Shown one piece after another: positions 12,899 through 24,721 of a stretch of 64,000 bases of DNA. This stretch comes from Dastarcus helophoroides (lineage: Eukaryota > Arthropoda > Insecta > Coleoptera > Bothrideridae): the NCBI GenBank assembly GCA_028583605.1, contig CM053329.1:2108001-2172000 (forward strand), in the 5' to 3' direction. Each line of letters starts with the position of its first letter. The stretch's first letter is position 1. The notes under the pieces were generated by a model. That model did not search any database and was not told where the DNA came from. It saw only the letters and a program-made list of their open reading frames with translations. The position numbers and the translations under genes are program-made.

Positions 12899-13420
12899 AA
12901 CCCCAAATAGACGGCGATGAAGAATTATCAGCTGATGACGCAGATGAAATTTTAAATCAAATCGATCCCCTACAAAGAAATGAACCTCTATCAGACCAAG
13001 ATACTGCACATACCGCGATAGAAAATCCTGTTTTCGGTCTTCCAATCTCAGAAAAACCTTTAAACCAATTCACGAATCGATTAGAAATTACAACAGCAGA
13101 TGAATTTAAAATTATTTATTTGAAACCCTTCAAAAAGCACCGCTATAACGTAACGCTCCGATGCGGACAAGAAAACGAGAATCTCAAAGCAATGTTAAAA
13201 CAAATTATTAATCCAAAAAAATGTTAAATAGTTATTTAGAGAAATATGTTCTAATATTTTCGATAATACTACTAAGATAATAAAATGCAACATCTTATGC
13301 AAAGATTTAGAAAAATGTAATGATCAAAGTAAAGTAATTAAAAATTACCACGATATGAACCATAATGAAGTTACTGAAACATATAACCATTTAAAAAATA
13401 AATATTATTGGCCAGATATG
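12899..13420 (+). pseudogene. gypsy pol spacer and integrase N-terminus, broken
   Basis: This acidic spacer carries stops and frame changes. From about 13325 the integrase zinc-binding region is readable (HDMNHNEVTETYNHLK, then NKYYWPDM), up to the point where the BEL/Pao element was inserted. The same reading resumes at 19489 on the other side. Confidence 0.8.
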
Positions 13421-13550
13421 TGTTTCTGGTTTCTGGTTTCTTCTTTATGGACTGTATAATTTATGATGAATAAATAATTGACACTTTCTTTCTAATCGTG
13501 AATTATTTTTTATTATTTTTGTTGTTATGACAACAATACAATATCGAACA
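13421..13550 (-). repeat. BEL/Pao 3' LTR
   Basis: On the plus strand it runs from TGTTTCTGG to ATCGAACA, with TG...CA ends. It matches the right-hand LTR through about 117 bases (CTTCTTTATGGACTG to the end) with few changes. A TTTCTGG word is duplicated at its outer edge. Confidence 0.85.
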
Positions 13551-13698
13551 TACCGCCCACCTTGAAAGATTGCTTTCAATGCAATGAAATATAATAAAAA
13601 TGAGAAGTACATTATAAATAACAAAGAACAATGTCAGTCAATGAACATAAGCAAATGTGAAACATAACTACAATGAAATCTGCTAATTTGTTGCTTAT

Positions 13699-15690
13699 TT
13701 AGCCCTCTAGTGGCAAAATGCATAGTTTGTTAACAGCGCGCTTCACAGATGCACTTGCTGTTTTTACTTGTACCACGCGCACTACTTTGTCTTCTCCTGG
13801 GTATAGCTTTACTATTCGTCCTAGTTTCCACTTTAATGGCGGCAGATTTTCTTCTTTTAATAATACCATCTGACCAACTTGGACATTGGGTTTGTTCATT
13901 TTCCATTTTGAGCGACCTTATAGGTAGCCTAGGTACTCCGATGACCACCTTTTCCAAAAGTGCTGCAATAATAACTGGAGATGGTTCCACCGTTTTAATG
14001 AACTGATGACTTCATTAGTAAGATGTGGCTCTGGAATGGCTTGAAAAGAGTCTCCTATTATAAAATGAGCTGGAGTAAGTGCTGATAAATCATCCGGGTC
14101 GCTTGAAAGTGGTGTTAAGGGACGTGAGTTTAGACAAGCTTCAACTTGTACTAAAAATGTGTAATACTCTTCGAACGTAAATACAGAGTTGCCTGTTATT
14201 CTCTTCATGTGATATTTAAATGACTTTATTGAAGCTTCCCAAATTCCACCAAATGTGGGGGATCGCGCTGGAATGAAATGCCAAGAAATGCCTTCATTTG
14301 CTGTGTAGGTTTGTACGGTGTTCCAGTGATTATCTGAACTGAGAAGCGCTTCCATTTCCTTCAATGTCTTGTTAGCCTTGATGAAATTACTTGCGTTGTC
14401 TGAGAAAATGTTCGCACATTTACCTCGGCGAGTTGTAAATCGTTTCAAAGCTGCAATAAAGGCTTCTGTGCTGAGACTAGAAACTAACTCCAAATGAATT
14501 GCCTTTGTGGATAGACAAATAAATACGGCGACATAACAGGGATATGTGTGAATACGACCACGTCCGTGGCTTTCCTTCAAAGTAATTGGTCCTGCATAGT
14601 CAACGCCGATGTTCAGGAAAGGTCTTGATTGTGTAATTCTTTCCTCTGGTAGATCTCCCATAATCGGATATATAGTGTTTAATTTATGTCTAAAGCAAGT
14701 TATACATCTTCTGATTACTTTTTTAACTGCTTGTCGACCTGATAAAATCCAAAATTTTAGTCGTAAGGCTGCCAGAGTTGCTTGTGGTCCAGCATGAAAC
14801 AAGGATATGTGTTCTTTCTTGATAAGTAGTTCTGTGAATTTGTGCCAAGAAGAAAGAATGAAAGGATGTTTTTGATTATATGACAAATTGGCTCGTCGTA
14901 GTCTGCCTCCTACACGTACTAATCCATTTTTGTCTAGCAAGGAAGAGAATTTCAACAATTTGCTACGGCTAGACACAGTGCCATTCTTTTGTAGTGAGTC
15001 AACATCTTCTGAAAAGGATTGTCCTTGAACTAATCTTATGAGACAAATTAACGCTTCTCCTGTCTCTTCGCAAGTTAAAACACCAGCTTGGCGCCTTTCT
15101 TTGGAACAGTTTTGTTTGAATCGCAGAAGATATGCTGTAATACGCATTAGCTTAGTGACTGAGAAATATCTGAAAAAAAAGTCATTCTCTTGTGAAATTA
15201 GATGTGTAGACACATTTATGTTTTTTCTTTTTTCAAAATCAACTTCAGGAATGGGGCTAGTTGACGTGATAGGCCAGTCTTCTCGATCTTGCAAAAGCCA
15301 CTTAGGTCCGTTCCACCGTAAACTGTAGGTTAGTAGTTGGTCAGGGTTAAGGCCTCTGGATACTGCATCAGCAGGATTATCTGCAGTTGTGACATGTTTC
15401 CACTTGTATTTACTGGTGTGACTTTGAATATCGGCCACTCTGTTGGCTATGAATGTTTTCCATGCAGTTGGTGAAGAAGCAAGCCAACATAATACGATTG
15501 TGGAATCTGTCCACAAGTAACAACTGTCAATATGTACTTTTAAATGGATAATAACTGAGCCGCACAGTTTTAAGTGGTGCAACTCTTCCTTTAGAGCAAA
15601 GAATTTTAACAGCAACATTTCCGTTTTTGTCTGAGGTTCTATCATAAATGCAAGCACCGTAGGCTCTTTGACTTGCATCACAGAATCCAT
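13699..15690 (-). pseudogene. BEL/Pao RNase H and integrase
   Basis: A 590-residue open frame (13918-15690) followed by an overlapping C-terminal frame (13699-13899). The RNase H part shows YLWTDSTIVLCWL and NPADAVSRG. The integrase has a zinc-binding region (HISLFHAG, then CITCFRHK) and a DDE core with VDYAGP, IFSDNASNF and FGGIWEASIKSFK. The last Glu of that core is visible. The C-terminal part, VGQMVLLKEENLPP, is typical of BEL/Pao integrases. The frame break at about 13900-13920 separates core and C-terminus. This is the least damaged part of the element. Confidence 0.92.
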
Positions 15691-16860
15691 GTAGACTCAG
15701 ATGTATGTATTCTGTGAATGTAGTAACTTGTCTTGGTACAGAAATATTTTTTAATGTAAGTACTTGTTTGTGTAAGTTGGACCATTGCTTGTGTATATCT
15801 GGTAGTAATGTTTCATCCCTATCTAGACTAAGTTGCCAAAGCCTTTGCATTACTAATTTGGCTAACGTGACTACTGGTCCTAAAAATCCCTATGGATCGA
15901 AAATCGGTGCAATACTAGATAGTATAAAACCTTTTGTGTGAATAGGATTTGGATCTTGTGTTACTGAATATTTAAAAATATCATTGTTAGAATCCCATAT
16001 TAACCCTAAAGTTTTTGAACCTTCCAATTTATTATTAGGCACAACATAGTTTTCTGAATTTGACAGAGTAAGATCGAAAATTTCTGGACGATTTGATCTC
16101 CATTTTCGCAACTCCAAACATCCCGATTTGAGTATGTGTGTTATCTCTGTGTAAAGTTTTGAAGCATCTTCTAATATTTGTGCTCCTGTGAGAAGATGGT
16201 CAACATAGAAGTCACTCCGAATAGCTTCAGCAGCAACAGGGAATTGTGTCTCGTACTCTAAAGCTAATTGACTTAAACATCTTAATGATAGAAATGGTGC
16301 TGTTGTGGTACCATAGCTAATAGTGTTTAGTGTGTATGTTTGTATTTTCTGATCTGGGTCTTCCCGCTACAAAATTTTTTGATACTTGCAGTCATCTTCG
16401 TGAAATTGAACTTGTCTAAACATTTTTTCAATGTCAGCTGTAAGAACTACTGGATGAAGTCGAAGAAAAGTGATTATTTCAAAAAGTTCTCTTTGAATAG
16501 TCCGGATCTTTCATGAATGTAGCATTTAGTGCCACTCCAGAATTGGTCTGAGCTGAGGCATCAAATACCACTCGCAATTTTGTCGTCAAACTGTCTTGCT
16601 TTATTACAGCATGGTGCGGTATGTAGAATCCTGTGGAATCATCATTTCTCAACAAAGACATATGATTCAGATTGATACACTCCTGAATGAAATTATTATA
16701 TTGCAATTTAAATAAGACATCCTTTTGAAATCGTTTTTCTAAATTGAGCAATCTTTTTTCGGCTGTATCTCTAGAATTGCCAAATAAATGTAAATTCTCC
16801 TTAAATGGTAATTTCACACAAAATCTACCATCTAAATTGCGAGAGAAATTTTTTGAAAAT
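15527..16860 (-). pseudogene. BEL/Pao reverse transcriptase, multiply broken
   Basis: Segments in order on the minus strand: FYIPHHAVIKQ and LRVVFDASAQT (16479-16817), ADIEKMFRQVQ near 16430, SDFYVDHLLTG near 16200, IFDP/GFLGPV around 15890, and LHGFCDASQRAYGACIYD near 15690. In-frame TAG codons sit at 15890-15892 and 16367-16369, and a frame change is near 16480. The catalytic YxDD box reads YVDH (second Asp lost at 16196-16198), so the enzyme could not work even if it were read through. Confidence 0.88.
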
Positions 16861-17010
16861 GCAACTCACAATTCACTTTTTCAATTGACATAACTGGTTT
16901 TGAATCTATGTTCTCCAATTCCCAAATTTTTTTAATTTGATTGCTTAACATTTCTTTAATGTTTAAATTGCAGGAAGTGACATTTAAATTATGTCTTGAA
17001 TTGTGAGTCA

Positions 17011-18852
17011 TTATTCCGGAAACAATCCAACCAAATTGTGTGTTTTGTAATACAAGATTATTTTATGTGATGTAATTTTATTGGGACATAGTACATGAAA
17101 GAAAATTTCAGCTCCAATCAAACGATCAATTTTGTTAGATGTTGCAAAATCTGGATCTGCTAACATGATTCCTAAAGGAATTTCAAAAGATGACACGTTT
17201 ATGTTGACCATAGGCAATTTTTCTGTAATTTTCGGTAAAACAAAACAATTGAGATTTGTTTCATATGAAGTGACCCGTGATGATAATGTCACTGTAACTC
17301 GTCCTGAAATGTGTGATACAGAGCTGTTTATGCCTCTAATTGTCATATTTTCCTGTGTCGGTTTGAGGTTTAACAATCTACACGTTTCTGTAGTTATAAA
17401 ATTTGACTGAGAACCTGAGTCCAGTAAGACTCTGCAGGCAATGCATTTACCATTAGCGTTGGAAACATTTATTAACGCTGTGGTTAATAACACTTGTAAC
17501 ATTGAATTATTAGTGTGCAATGTATCTTGAATCATATTTTGAGTAAAATTTGATTGTGCAACTTGTGTAGCCTTACTCAAATTACTTAAATCTTCTGCCC
17601 CCAACGAAGTATGCGTGTTACCTATATTAAATTCAGAATTTTCTAAATGTAACAAGGTATTGTGTTTCTTCAAACGTTTTTTGCATGGACCCAATTGACA
17701 TTGATTGTATGTGTGATTATAGCCCAAGCAATTTAAGCAAAGACGCAATTTCTTTGCTTCTGAAATGCGATCATTCACATTAATATTTAAAAATTTTTCA
17801 CATGTAAAAAACTTGTGTGGCCTTTTACAAATGGTGCATTGATCACCTTTTGATCTATTCTTTGCCTATGTGGCAACAAATGTGTTTTGAACCTTGTTAG
17901 GTTTGAATTGTGTGTTTGAATTTTTGTGAGCAGTCGATTGTGACGGTGTTGTCTGATTACCCACATTTCTCTGCAATGATTCTAATAAATTACATCTATG
18001 CTGCAAAAACTCTTTGAATTATCTATAAGTTGACAATCCTTTTTTTTCAAGAGCTCTTTTTTCCCATTCTCCATGTGTTGTTTTATCCAATTTAGAGGAT
18101 AATAAAAATATTAAAAACATGTCAATAAGATCTCTATCTGTGTGATCCCTTGATTTTAATGCTCTAATATGTCTCTAAAATGTGTCAAAAAATTGTCTTA
18201 ATCCAGAAAAACTCTCTTTTTGTAGCGATTGAATTTCAAACAATGTTTTAATATGACTCAAGGATATAAGTTTTTTATTTTTAAAACGATTCTTTAATAA
18301 TTCAAGTGCGACTAAATAATTCTGTTCTGTTGTTTCTATAGCTTGAATTAATTGCAGAGCATCCCCTTGTAATGATGATTTTAAGTAGTGGAACTTCTGA
18401 ACTGCAGATAGACATTTGTTTGTATCAATAAGAGATTAAAAAAGATCGAAAAAATCATTCCACTCCTCATAAGTGCCACTGAATCTTGGAAGATTAATTG
18501 GAGGTTATTTAATTTGGGAGCTTAATTCTGTAAAATGTGGTGCTTCCGGTGAAAAAACTAATGAGTGCTTATTGTACTTTTCTAAGAAATCATCTGCCCT
18601 AGCACATGCCTCAAAGAAACTATTCTCAAACTTTTCTCTTTCTTCACTATCAATAATTTCAGTGATCAACTCAATTTCTGTTTGAATCTCGTTGAATTCG
18701 TTTAAACAAGTTTCCAATTTGGCCCTTCTCATTTTTAATGCACTGTAAGTTTTATGCGTCTCAAATGTATTTAAATAACTTATAAATCTACTTATTTGCC
18801 CTTTAGTGGCTTCTATTTGATGCTTAAGTTTATCCATTCTCTTTTTTGCCAT
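17011..18852 (-). pseudogene. BEL/Pao gag and aspartic protease
   Basis: Gag starts with MAKKRMDKLKHQ (18850-18852), a helical region. It continues through broken frames with FSGTYEEWNDFFD (about 18440-18480) and a capsid-like region. Cys/His zinc knuckles follow: CTICKRPHKFFTC near 17830 and CLNCLGYNHTYNQC near 17720. The protease reads CRVLLDSGSQSNFIT near 17410, with the catalytic DSG. Stops are seen near 17866 and 18176. The strand order and motif set match BEL/Pao gag-pro. Confidence 0.85.
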
Positions 18853-19334
18853 TAAACGGTTATATACAGGAAATGCGAAAGGTCAATATTGGACAATGAG
18901 ACCAAAAATCCACTTTCTTTTATCCTTGTGACGCTTATATGTAAATTTACTACTTTGATTGACTTACTGCATATTTTCTGGAGACGCTATGTACGTACCC
19001 CACTAATTTCTGATCGATTGTAACTCGAAACTTCTCTTTTGATTTCCTTTGATAAGGTACACTAACAAGCTCATCTAATGCTTTAAAAAGTATTTGATAT
19101 CTATCTGCAAATGATATTATGTATAACTTGAATATAAATATTTCAAAATTTCGATGACTCGATGCACTGTTTAGCCAATGACTTCCTATGAAATGTTCGC
19201 CGATATGTTGCAATGTATTTTTTTTTTTAGAGTGAGACCTCAGTTAATTGCTGACTGCTGTCTCTGTTGTGACTCTTGGGCTAACGACTCTTACTGTCTT
19301 GCAGGCGTACTCCCTGTTACTCACTTACAAATAG

Positions 19335-19486
19335 CGCTCGACGGGACCATTAAAATGTATGTAATTCGCTGGTTTCTTCTTTATGGACTGTATAATTTAT
19401 GATGAATAAATAATTGACACTTTCTTTTTAATCGTGAATTATTTTTTATTATTTTTGTTGCTATGACAACAATACAATATCGAACA
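19335..19486 (-). repeat. BEL/Pao 5' LTR and primer-binding site
   Basis: The LTR ends at 19486 (ATCGAACA) next to the target duplication. Its inner edge lies at about 19352, beyond the shared CTGGTTTCTTCTTTATGG word. On the minus strand the LTR is followed by TGGTCCCGTCGAGC, which fits a primer-binding site pairing to a tRNA 3' end starting with CCA. The inner boundary is uncertain by some bases because the two LTRs differ there. Confidence 0.65.
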
Positions 19487-19488
19487 AT

Positions 19489-20451
19489 ATGAAATTAGGA
19501 ATAAATAAAATTATTAATGAATGCGAAACTTGCTTATCAAACAGATATGAAAGAAACCCTTATAAAGTCCCGCTTAGTGGTCCCTTGTTAGCTAGAAACC
19601 TTTTTGATATTATACACATAGTTTTATGGATTTTTGATGGATCAAAATTTCTTACGATTATAGACCTATTTTTAAAATACGCCCAAGCATATTATGTAGA
19701 AGATCTTTCAGGAATAACAGTAATAAATAAGTTAAAGCACTACTTTGCACACCATAGTTATCCTAGAAAAATCGTATGTGACGAAGGTAAAGAATTTATA
19801 AATAATGTTTTCCAAGAATTCTGTAAACTATTTAAAATTTATTTACATTTTACTACAAATTATAACCCCACTTCAATCTCTCCCATTGAAAGACTTCATT
19901 CGACGTTGATTGAAAAAAATCGTACCGCAAAATCAGAAAATCCGAAAGAATCACCAAAGAATTTAATGATAACTGCTATTCTTATATACAATCAATCAAT
20001 TCATTCGACTACAGGTTTTACCCCTTTTAGTTTATTATATAGTCCGTACGAAAATTTAAATACGCACAAAATTGGGTTAGACAAACCTATTTATGAAACT
20101 TACAACGATAGAAGAAAAAGAGAACTATTAGCGTTTTATGAACAAATTTATCAAAAACAATTAAACACAGGCAAAGTAAATATAGAAAAGCAGAATAAAA
20201 ATAAAGAAACAAATATAGAAATCCACGAACCAGTAACTTACTTTAAAAAACCAAAAATTAGAAAAGCAGACCCATGCTACGAAAAAGTTAATCTAACTTC
20301 AATGAAGAAACATAAAATCAAAGGTATCGAAGAAAATTCTAAATCACCAGCAAATATTCATACGCGAAATATTAAACGATTAAAGAAAACATTTCTCATG
20401 CAGGACGACCCTATTCTCGACCAGCCTGGTCTTTCAAGTTTAAAACATTAA
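19489..20451 (+). pseudogene. Ty3/gypsy (errantivirus-type) integrase, 3' part
   Basis: A 320-residue frame that continues the reading broken off at 13420. It has the CETCLSNRYERNPY end of the zinc-binding domain. The catalytic core reads HIVLWIFDGSKFLTIIDLF, VCDEGKEF and SPIERLHSTLIE, with the Asp and Glu of the last two present. The first motif is altered from the usual D-x-F/Y form but keeps Asp in IIDLF. The tail is basic. The ATG at 19489 is an artefact of the target duplication, not a natural start. Confidence 0.88.
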
Positions 20452-20455
20452 TTTA

Positions 20456-21977
20456 AGTGGATATTTTATTGAAGAACTAGGAGCTGCTAAATTGTTAAGC
20501 CACTATCATAAGTTCTATTTCTATTTTAATATTACTTATTTAGAATTTAGTTTTAGAAATGTATTATCAAATTCATATACTTTTGAAGTTAATTTAAATA
20601 AGTATATAGACCACAATACGAGATCTCTAGTTGATATTCTAAATGAAAATTACTGGAAAATTGAAACTGAATTAGCTAAATTTAATAATAAACCCAAACG
20701 TGCTTTAATGAACGGTGTTGGTTCAGCCATTAAATACATACCAGGAAATTTAGATCAAACGATCTTCAAGAAATAAATAATAATTTAAATCTTCTTCACA
20801 GAAATCAGGATAAAGCTCCTAAATAAATGAATAAATACACCTCTTTTGCTAATCATATTTCAGAACGATATACTCACTTCAACAAAGGATCAACACCGCT
20901 CTTAAATCTCTATCAAAATTAAATGATAAACTAAATGATCAAATTTTAATTCAATATAATATTTATTTATTAGAAAAACTTTTAAATACTCTTCAGGTTA
21001 TTGAAAGAACCATTTCACTAACTCTTAACAGTATAACAAACCTTGAAATTATCTCTAATACAGAAGTGATAAAAATTGCAAATTACTTAAAGATGATTTA
21101 TAAGAAAGATGAACTATTAGAATTGGACACACTTCATTAATTTAAATTATTCGAATTTTCAAAATTTAAAATGTTAACATTTAATAACATTATAACATGT
21201 GTGTTGTACATCCCGATCCTTAAACCCAATCCTTATTCTTACCAAAGGATCTATCCTATTCCGGATCATCAAAACAAAGTGCTATTGCCGCCGAAAAAAT
21301 ATAGACTCCTTGGAATCAATAGTGTATTATGGACAGATGAACAAAATCAAGTGTTATATACTCGTGGACTAAATTCAAATAAGTGTATCTTTAGTGACAG
21401 ATCAAATTGCAATTTTATACAGACAGTCAATGATTATAAACTTTATTTCCAGTTAAAACACAATAAAATACTAATTTCGAGTAAGAAACCTGTCAAAGTA
21501 ATTGAACAGTGTAATAATTTTCTACTACAAAAATTAGTAACAAATAATGCCTTGGTGTTTTCCGAAAACAACTGCAAAATTATCATCAAAGATTCTACGT
21601 TCGAAAATACGTTCAGCAATTTTACCCATGAAATGCCTGAAATTCAATTCAATCCTCATGTCAAACCTTCAAGATACATCGACTTACAGCCAGAACACGT
21701 CGAAGACTTTGCGAAACTTAAAGAAGAAGCAAGAACCCTGAAAGAGGACTTTCAAATCGATCCTTTGATACATGTCACACACATCTCAATTACTGCAATA
21801 TTTTTATTAATCTTGTTACCTGCTCTAATAGCCTTATACGTATTCAAGAAGAAGATTAGCAACGTTTTTCATGTAAATAAGAAATCAACTTTAAATATGG
21901 AAAATAGGGAATTTCAAATGGAATCCATCCACCCTTCATTACCTACAATTAAACAAGACGTGGACGCCTTGAGTTAA
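20456..21977 (+). pseudogene. errantivirus envelope (fusion-type) gene, broken
   Basis: This is an old copy of the insect retrovirus envelope, related in layout to baculovirus F proteins. A first segment (to 20776) holds a basic cleavage-like site KRALMNGVG followed by a glycine-rich fusion-peptide-like stretch. It ends in a stop. The middle (20777-21170) is readable only in shifting frames. The last segment (21171-21977, 268 residues) has several Cys and one long hydrophobic membrane anchor near its end (IFLLILLPALIALYVF) followed by a basic cytoplasmic tail. Several frame breaks rule out a working protein. Confidence 0.8.
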
Positions 21978-22061
21978 GGGGGGAGGAATAACGTACCCGA
22001 TAAAAAAATCAAGTCAACATATAATCAAATTAGATAATGCATGTCTATAAATAATATAGGT
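21972..22061 (+). repeat. gypsy polypurine tract and truncated 3' LTR
   Basis: AAGGGGGGAGGA directly after the env stop is a polypurine tract, so the LTR should start at about 21988. Only about 75 bases remain before element A2 begins at 22063. The remainder may lie after 23861. Confidence 0.6.
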
Positions 22062-22697
22062 ACCGGGTGTTTTTTTTTTAATTGGGAGGTTACCTTTATA
22101 TGGAGTACCATTTATTATAAAGACAAACTGATTTTGTTGATAAAGCTAGTCGGAGCCAAACTTTCTTTTAAAAATATTTTCAACTTCCACTTATACCGAA
22201 AGTAGACATCAACTTTCTTATTTTAAATAGCGACCCCCATATTTTATGTTTTATTTGGATTTTACGTAAAGAAATAAGGTGAGTTTATGTATACGTGTTT
22301 ATTGCTATCTTTAATAGTTTTAAAGATACTTCAATTTTTTTACAAAAAATGACATAAAAGAGGGTTATTTTGACTCTTTGTTTCTTTGTTATTATTTGCA
22401 AATAAAAAAAGAAATTTGGGTTAAAGTCATGGAATATTATGGAGACTATAATGACGTAATCAGGTTTTACAATTATTATACAGGGTAACGGAAATTTTAT
22501 GATCGATATGGTTTTTGTTTTATTCAAAAAAAAGTTATATGACTAATTTATTAATATTCTGCACCATTACAGAAATATAATTCAATATAAAAAAGAAAAG
22601 TATATCTATTTTTCCTCTAGTAGCAACTTAGCAGTAGACAAGAAAATTAAAAAAAAAACATAACCACAATACAGGATATACTTCTTCCGGGATTGGA

Positions 22698-22880
22698 CCG
22701 TGTCAAAGAACTACTGAAAGTGTTCGACGTTTCGCTTACCATCGTAGGGGGCTTATTCAGGGACAAAGAAACAATGAATGAAAAATAAAATGAAAAATAA
22801 AATTTTATATTTCATTCATTGTTTCTTTGTTCCTGAAGAAGCCCCCTACGATGATGGGCGAAAAGTCGAACACTTTCAGT
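22698..22880. repeat. short palindrome inside element A2
   Basis: The arms mirror each other (AACTACTGAAAGTGTTCGAC against GTCGAACACTTTCAGTAGAT, and ATCGTAGGGGGCTTATTCAG against CCTGAAGAAGCCCCCTACGA). Between them are AT-rich inner arms (AAACAATGAATGAAA and its inverse). Both strands carry the hammerhead-like motif described separately. Similar sequence is not present in A1, so this is a nested insertion. Confidence 0.8.
22828..22872 (+). ncRNA. hammerhead-like motif in the A2 palindrome
   Basis: TGTTC (22828-22832) pairs with GAACA (22868-22872) as stem I. Between them are CTGAAGA (22833-22839), one extra A, stem II GCCC/GGGC (22841-22844 and 22856-22859), GAAA (22860-22863) and AGTC, with cleavage predicted after C22867. 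All conserved core bases are present. Stem III is essentially absent in cis. The mirror copy on the minus strand (22721-22765) has GAAACGTC, whose ACGT is self-complementary and could form stem III between two molecules. That copy has lost core G8 (CTGAATA). Confidence 0.5.
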
Positions 22881-23861
22881 AGATCTTTGACACTTTGACC
22901 ATACCCTTAAATCAAGCAAATGGTACATTTGATTAACACTTTGGAGTTTAGACCGGTAAGATATACAATGACTTTCTCGCCTACTTATTTGAGGCCCAGT
23001 TTATTGCAAACGGTGGTTGACACGCGTGGGCGCCACACCCCCAAGATAAAATACCACTAGAATTCTTCTATGGTGAACCATTACGAGGCAAGTGCTCAAA
23101 AAGGTTACACAATTCGAAATCATAAAATGTACCTTTAAATGTATTGAAACAGAAGATGATCACTCTTGTTCTAGTTGTAATTTTTTTTTCAATTAACTTT
23201 TCAAACATTTATTTTTCTACAGCTAATTTCCTTCTGAAAAAAAGGGATGTCTGGTTCTTTTTGTTTTGAGTTTTATGTAAAATACCTCCGTAACGGTACA
23301 TAGTTTTTAAAAATAAATAATGAAACTTTCTTCTCCTTTTCATGTGAAACATAGTTCTCATTTTAAAAAAAACAGAGTTTTTTTGAATAAAAGAACAACA
23401 GTAAAGATCATAAAATTTTCATCACTATGTGTAATAAATAGAAAACCTGGTCACGTCACTGTAGTCTCCATAATATTTTGTGACTTCAAATGACTCCAAA
23501 TTTCATTTTTTTTTCTGAAAATAGTAACACAGATAAAAGAGTAAAAATAATCCTCTTTTATGTAATTTTTTTCCGAAAAATTGAAATATCTTCAAAACTA
23601 TTAAAGGTAGCAATAAACATGTATACATAAACTCACCTTATTTTTTTACGTAAAATCCCAATAAAATAGAAAATTTGGGAGTTGCTATTTAAAATAAGAA
23701 AATTGGTGTCTAATTCCGTAATAACCGGAAGTGAGAAGAAGTTGAAAATATTGTTAAAAGAAAGTTTAACCCCGATTAGCCCGATCCACAAAATCAGTTT
23801 GTGTTTATAATAAGTGGTACTCCGTATAAAGGTAACCTTCCAACTAAAAAAAAAACCGGTA

Positions 23862-24720
23862 TAAAAACCTACAAATATACATAAAAAAGTTGGTATATGA
23901 ATGTTTTTAAAATTAAACTGCGGAAAGTTCTTTTGTTGAATGTTATTCAACTGCCAATTATAGCAAATGCACTTTTATTTTTGGAAACCGCTACCGCGGA
24001 TAAAATAACCGGGGATAACGATACATAAATACTGGCAATTATCATATTATGTCAATGATCCTGAATAAGTCTATTAAGGAATTAAAATGTTAAGTCTATC
24101 GATATATTAATTTTAGTGATGTGTATGTATAACATATACATCATTAATTCTTTAATAAACTTATTCAGGATCATTATTTTTCATACCATAACATAATTGC
24201 AAGTAAATACAATAAAATCTAGATGAGGTTTGTTTCTCACTTTCTCAATTTAAACACATTCATTAAATCTGTACAAATCACATATCCGTATCGGAAACAT
24301 TAGTTCAGCAATTACCGTGAAGGTTAATTATTTGGTTTTGAATAATAACACAAACAGTGGGTAACACAATTACTTAATGCAGTAGTTACAGTAAATTTCC
24401 GAAAACAGGTCAAACTAATTTTACTAGGCCTTACTACAAAACAAATCAAACGCAGATTTAATCACAAAAATTAGATACTGAAGATAATACTTTTACAAAG
24501 CAAAAAAATGTATTTTGGGAGAGGAAAGGATTTTTGAAAATACATTATACTACTATAATAATTTGGGAACAAAGCGCTACTTTTTCTTAATACCACTTAT
24601 TTACATTCGCACACATTCACGTAATTGTCGAAATATCCGCAGTCACAATTTGTGAATAATAATAAACGTATTAAAACAAATTTATTTCAAAGTTATTATT
24701 ATAAAGACCTAGATACAGTA
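23862..24720. other. non-coding; possible remainder of the gypsy LTR, then a small inverted repeat
   Basis: No gene. The sequence after A2 may be the rest of the gypsy 3' LTR cut by A2. At 24053-24177 arms AATGATCCTGAATAAG and CTTATTCAGGATCATT flank about 60 bases, a small foldback or MITE. The rest is featureless AT-rich DNA. Confidence 0.5.
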
Positions 24721-24721
24721 T

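Larger units (their letters stand above)
13421..19486 (-). mobile_element. BEL/Pao LTR retrotransposon nested in the gypsy integrase
   Basis: The element is bounded by short LTRs in the same orientation and a perfect 5-bp target duplication ATATG (13416-13420 and 19487-19491). On the minus strand the order is LTR, primer site, gag, aspartic protease, RT, RNase H, integrase, purine tract, LTR, as in the BEL/Pao group. The minus-strand LTR starts TGTTCGATATTG. The tract before the 3' LTR is AAGGTGGGCGG. Coding regions hold several stops and frameshifts, so it is not autonomous. The intact ends and duplication make this a recent insertion compared with the gypsy host. Confidence 0.92.
11803..22061 (+). 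mobile_element. errantivirus-like Ty3/gypsy relic, interrupted by a BEL/Pao element
   Basis: Collinear plus-strand remains of RT, RNase H, integrase and a fusion-type envelope. This gene order is the one found in insect errantiviruses. The 5' LTR, gag and protease are missing: pol starts abruptly at about 11803 against element B1. The BEL/Pao element at 13421-19486 splits the integrase. A purine tract and a short piece of presumed 3' LTR end where element A2 begins at 22063; the rest of the LTR may continue after 23861. All genes carry stops or frameshifts, so the element is dead. Confidence 0.85.
22063..23859. mobile_element. element A2: second copy of the A element, TA-flanked
   Basis: It starts CCGGGTGTTTTTTTT (TA at 22061-22062) and ends AAAAAACCGG (TA at 23860-23861), giving a TA target duplication. 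Arms mirror as in A1: GGGAGGTTACCTTTATAT on the left and ATAAAGGTAACCTTCC on the right. It is about 1.8 kb and has no transposase. Its middle holds a palindrome (22698-22880) absent from A1. It sits in the gypsy 3' LTR, so it is younger than that insertion. Confidence 0.8.

Noticed and set aside
13749..15328. Plus-strand open frames opposite BEL/Pao integrase
   Set aside because: Shadows of the minus-strand pol, which carries clear domain motifs.
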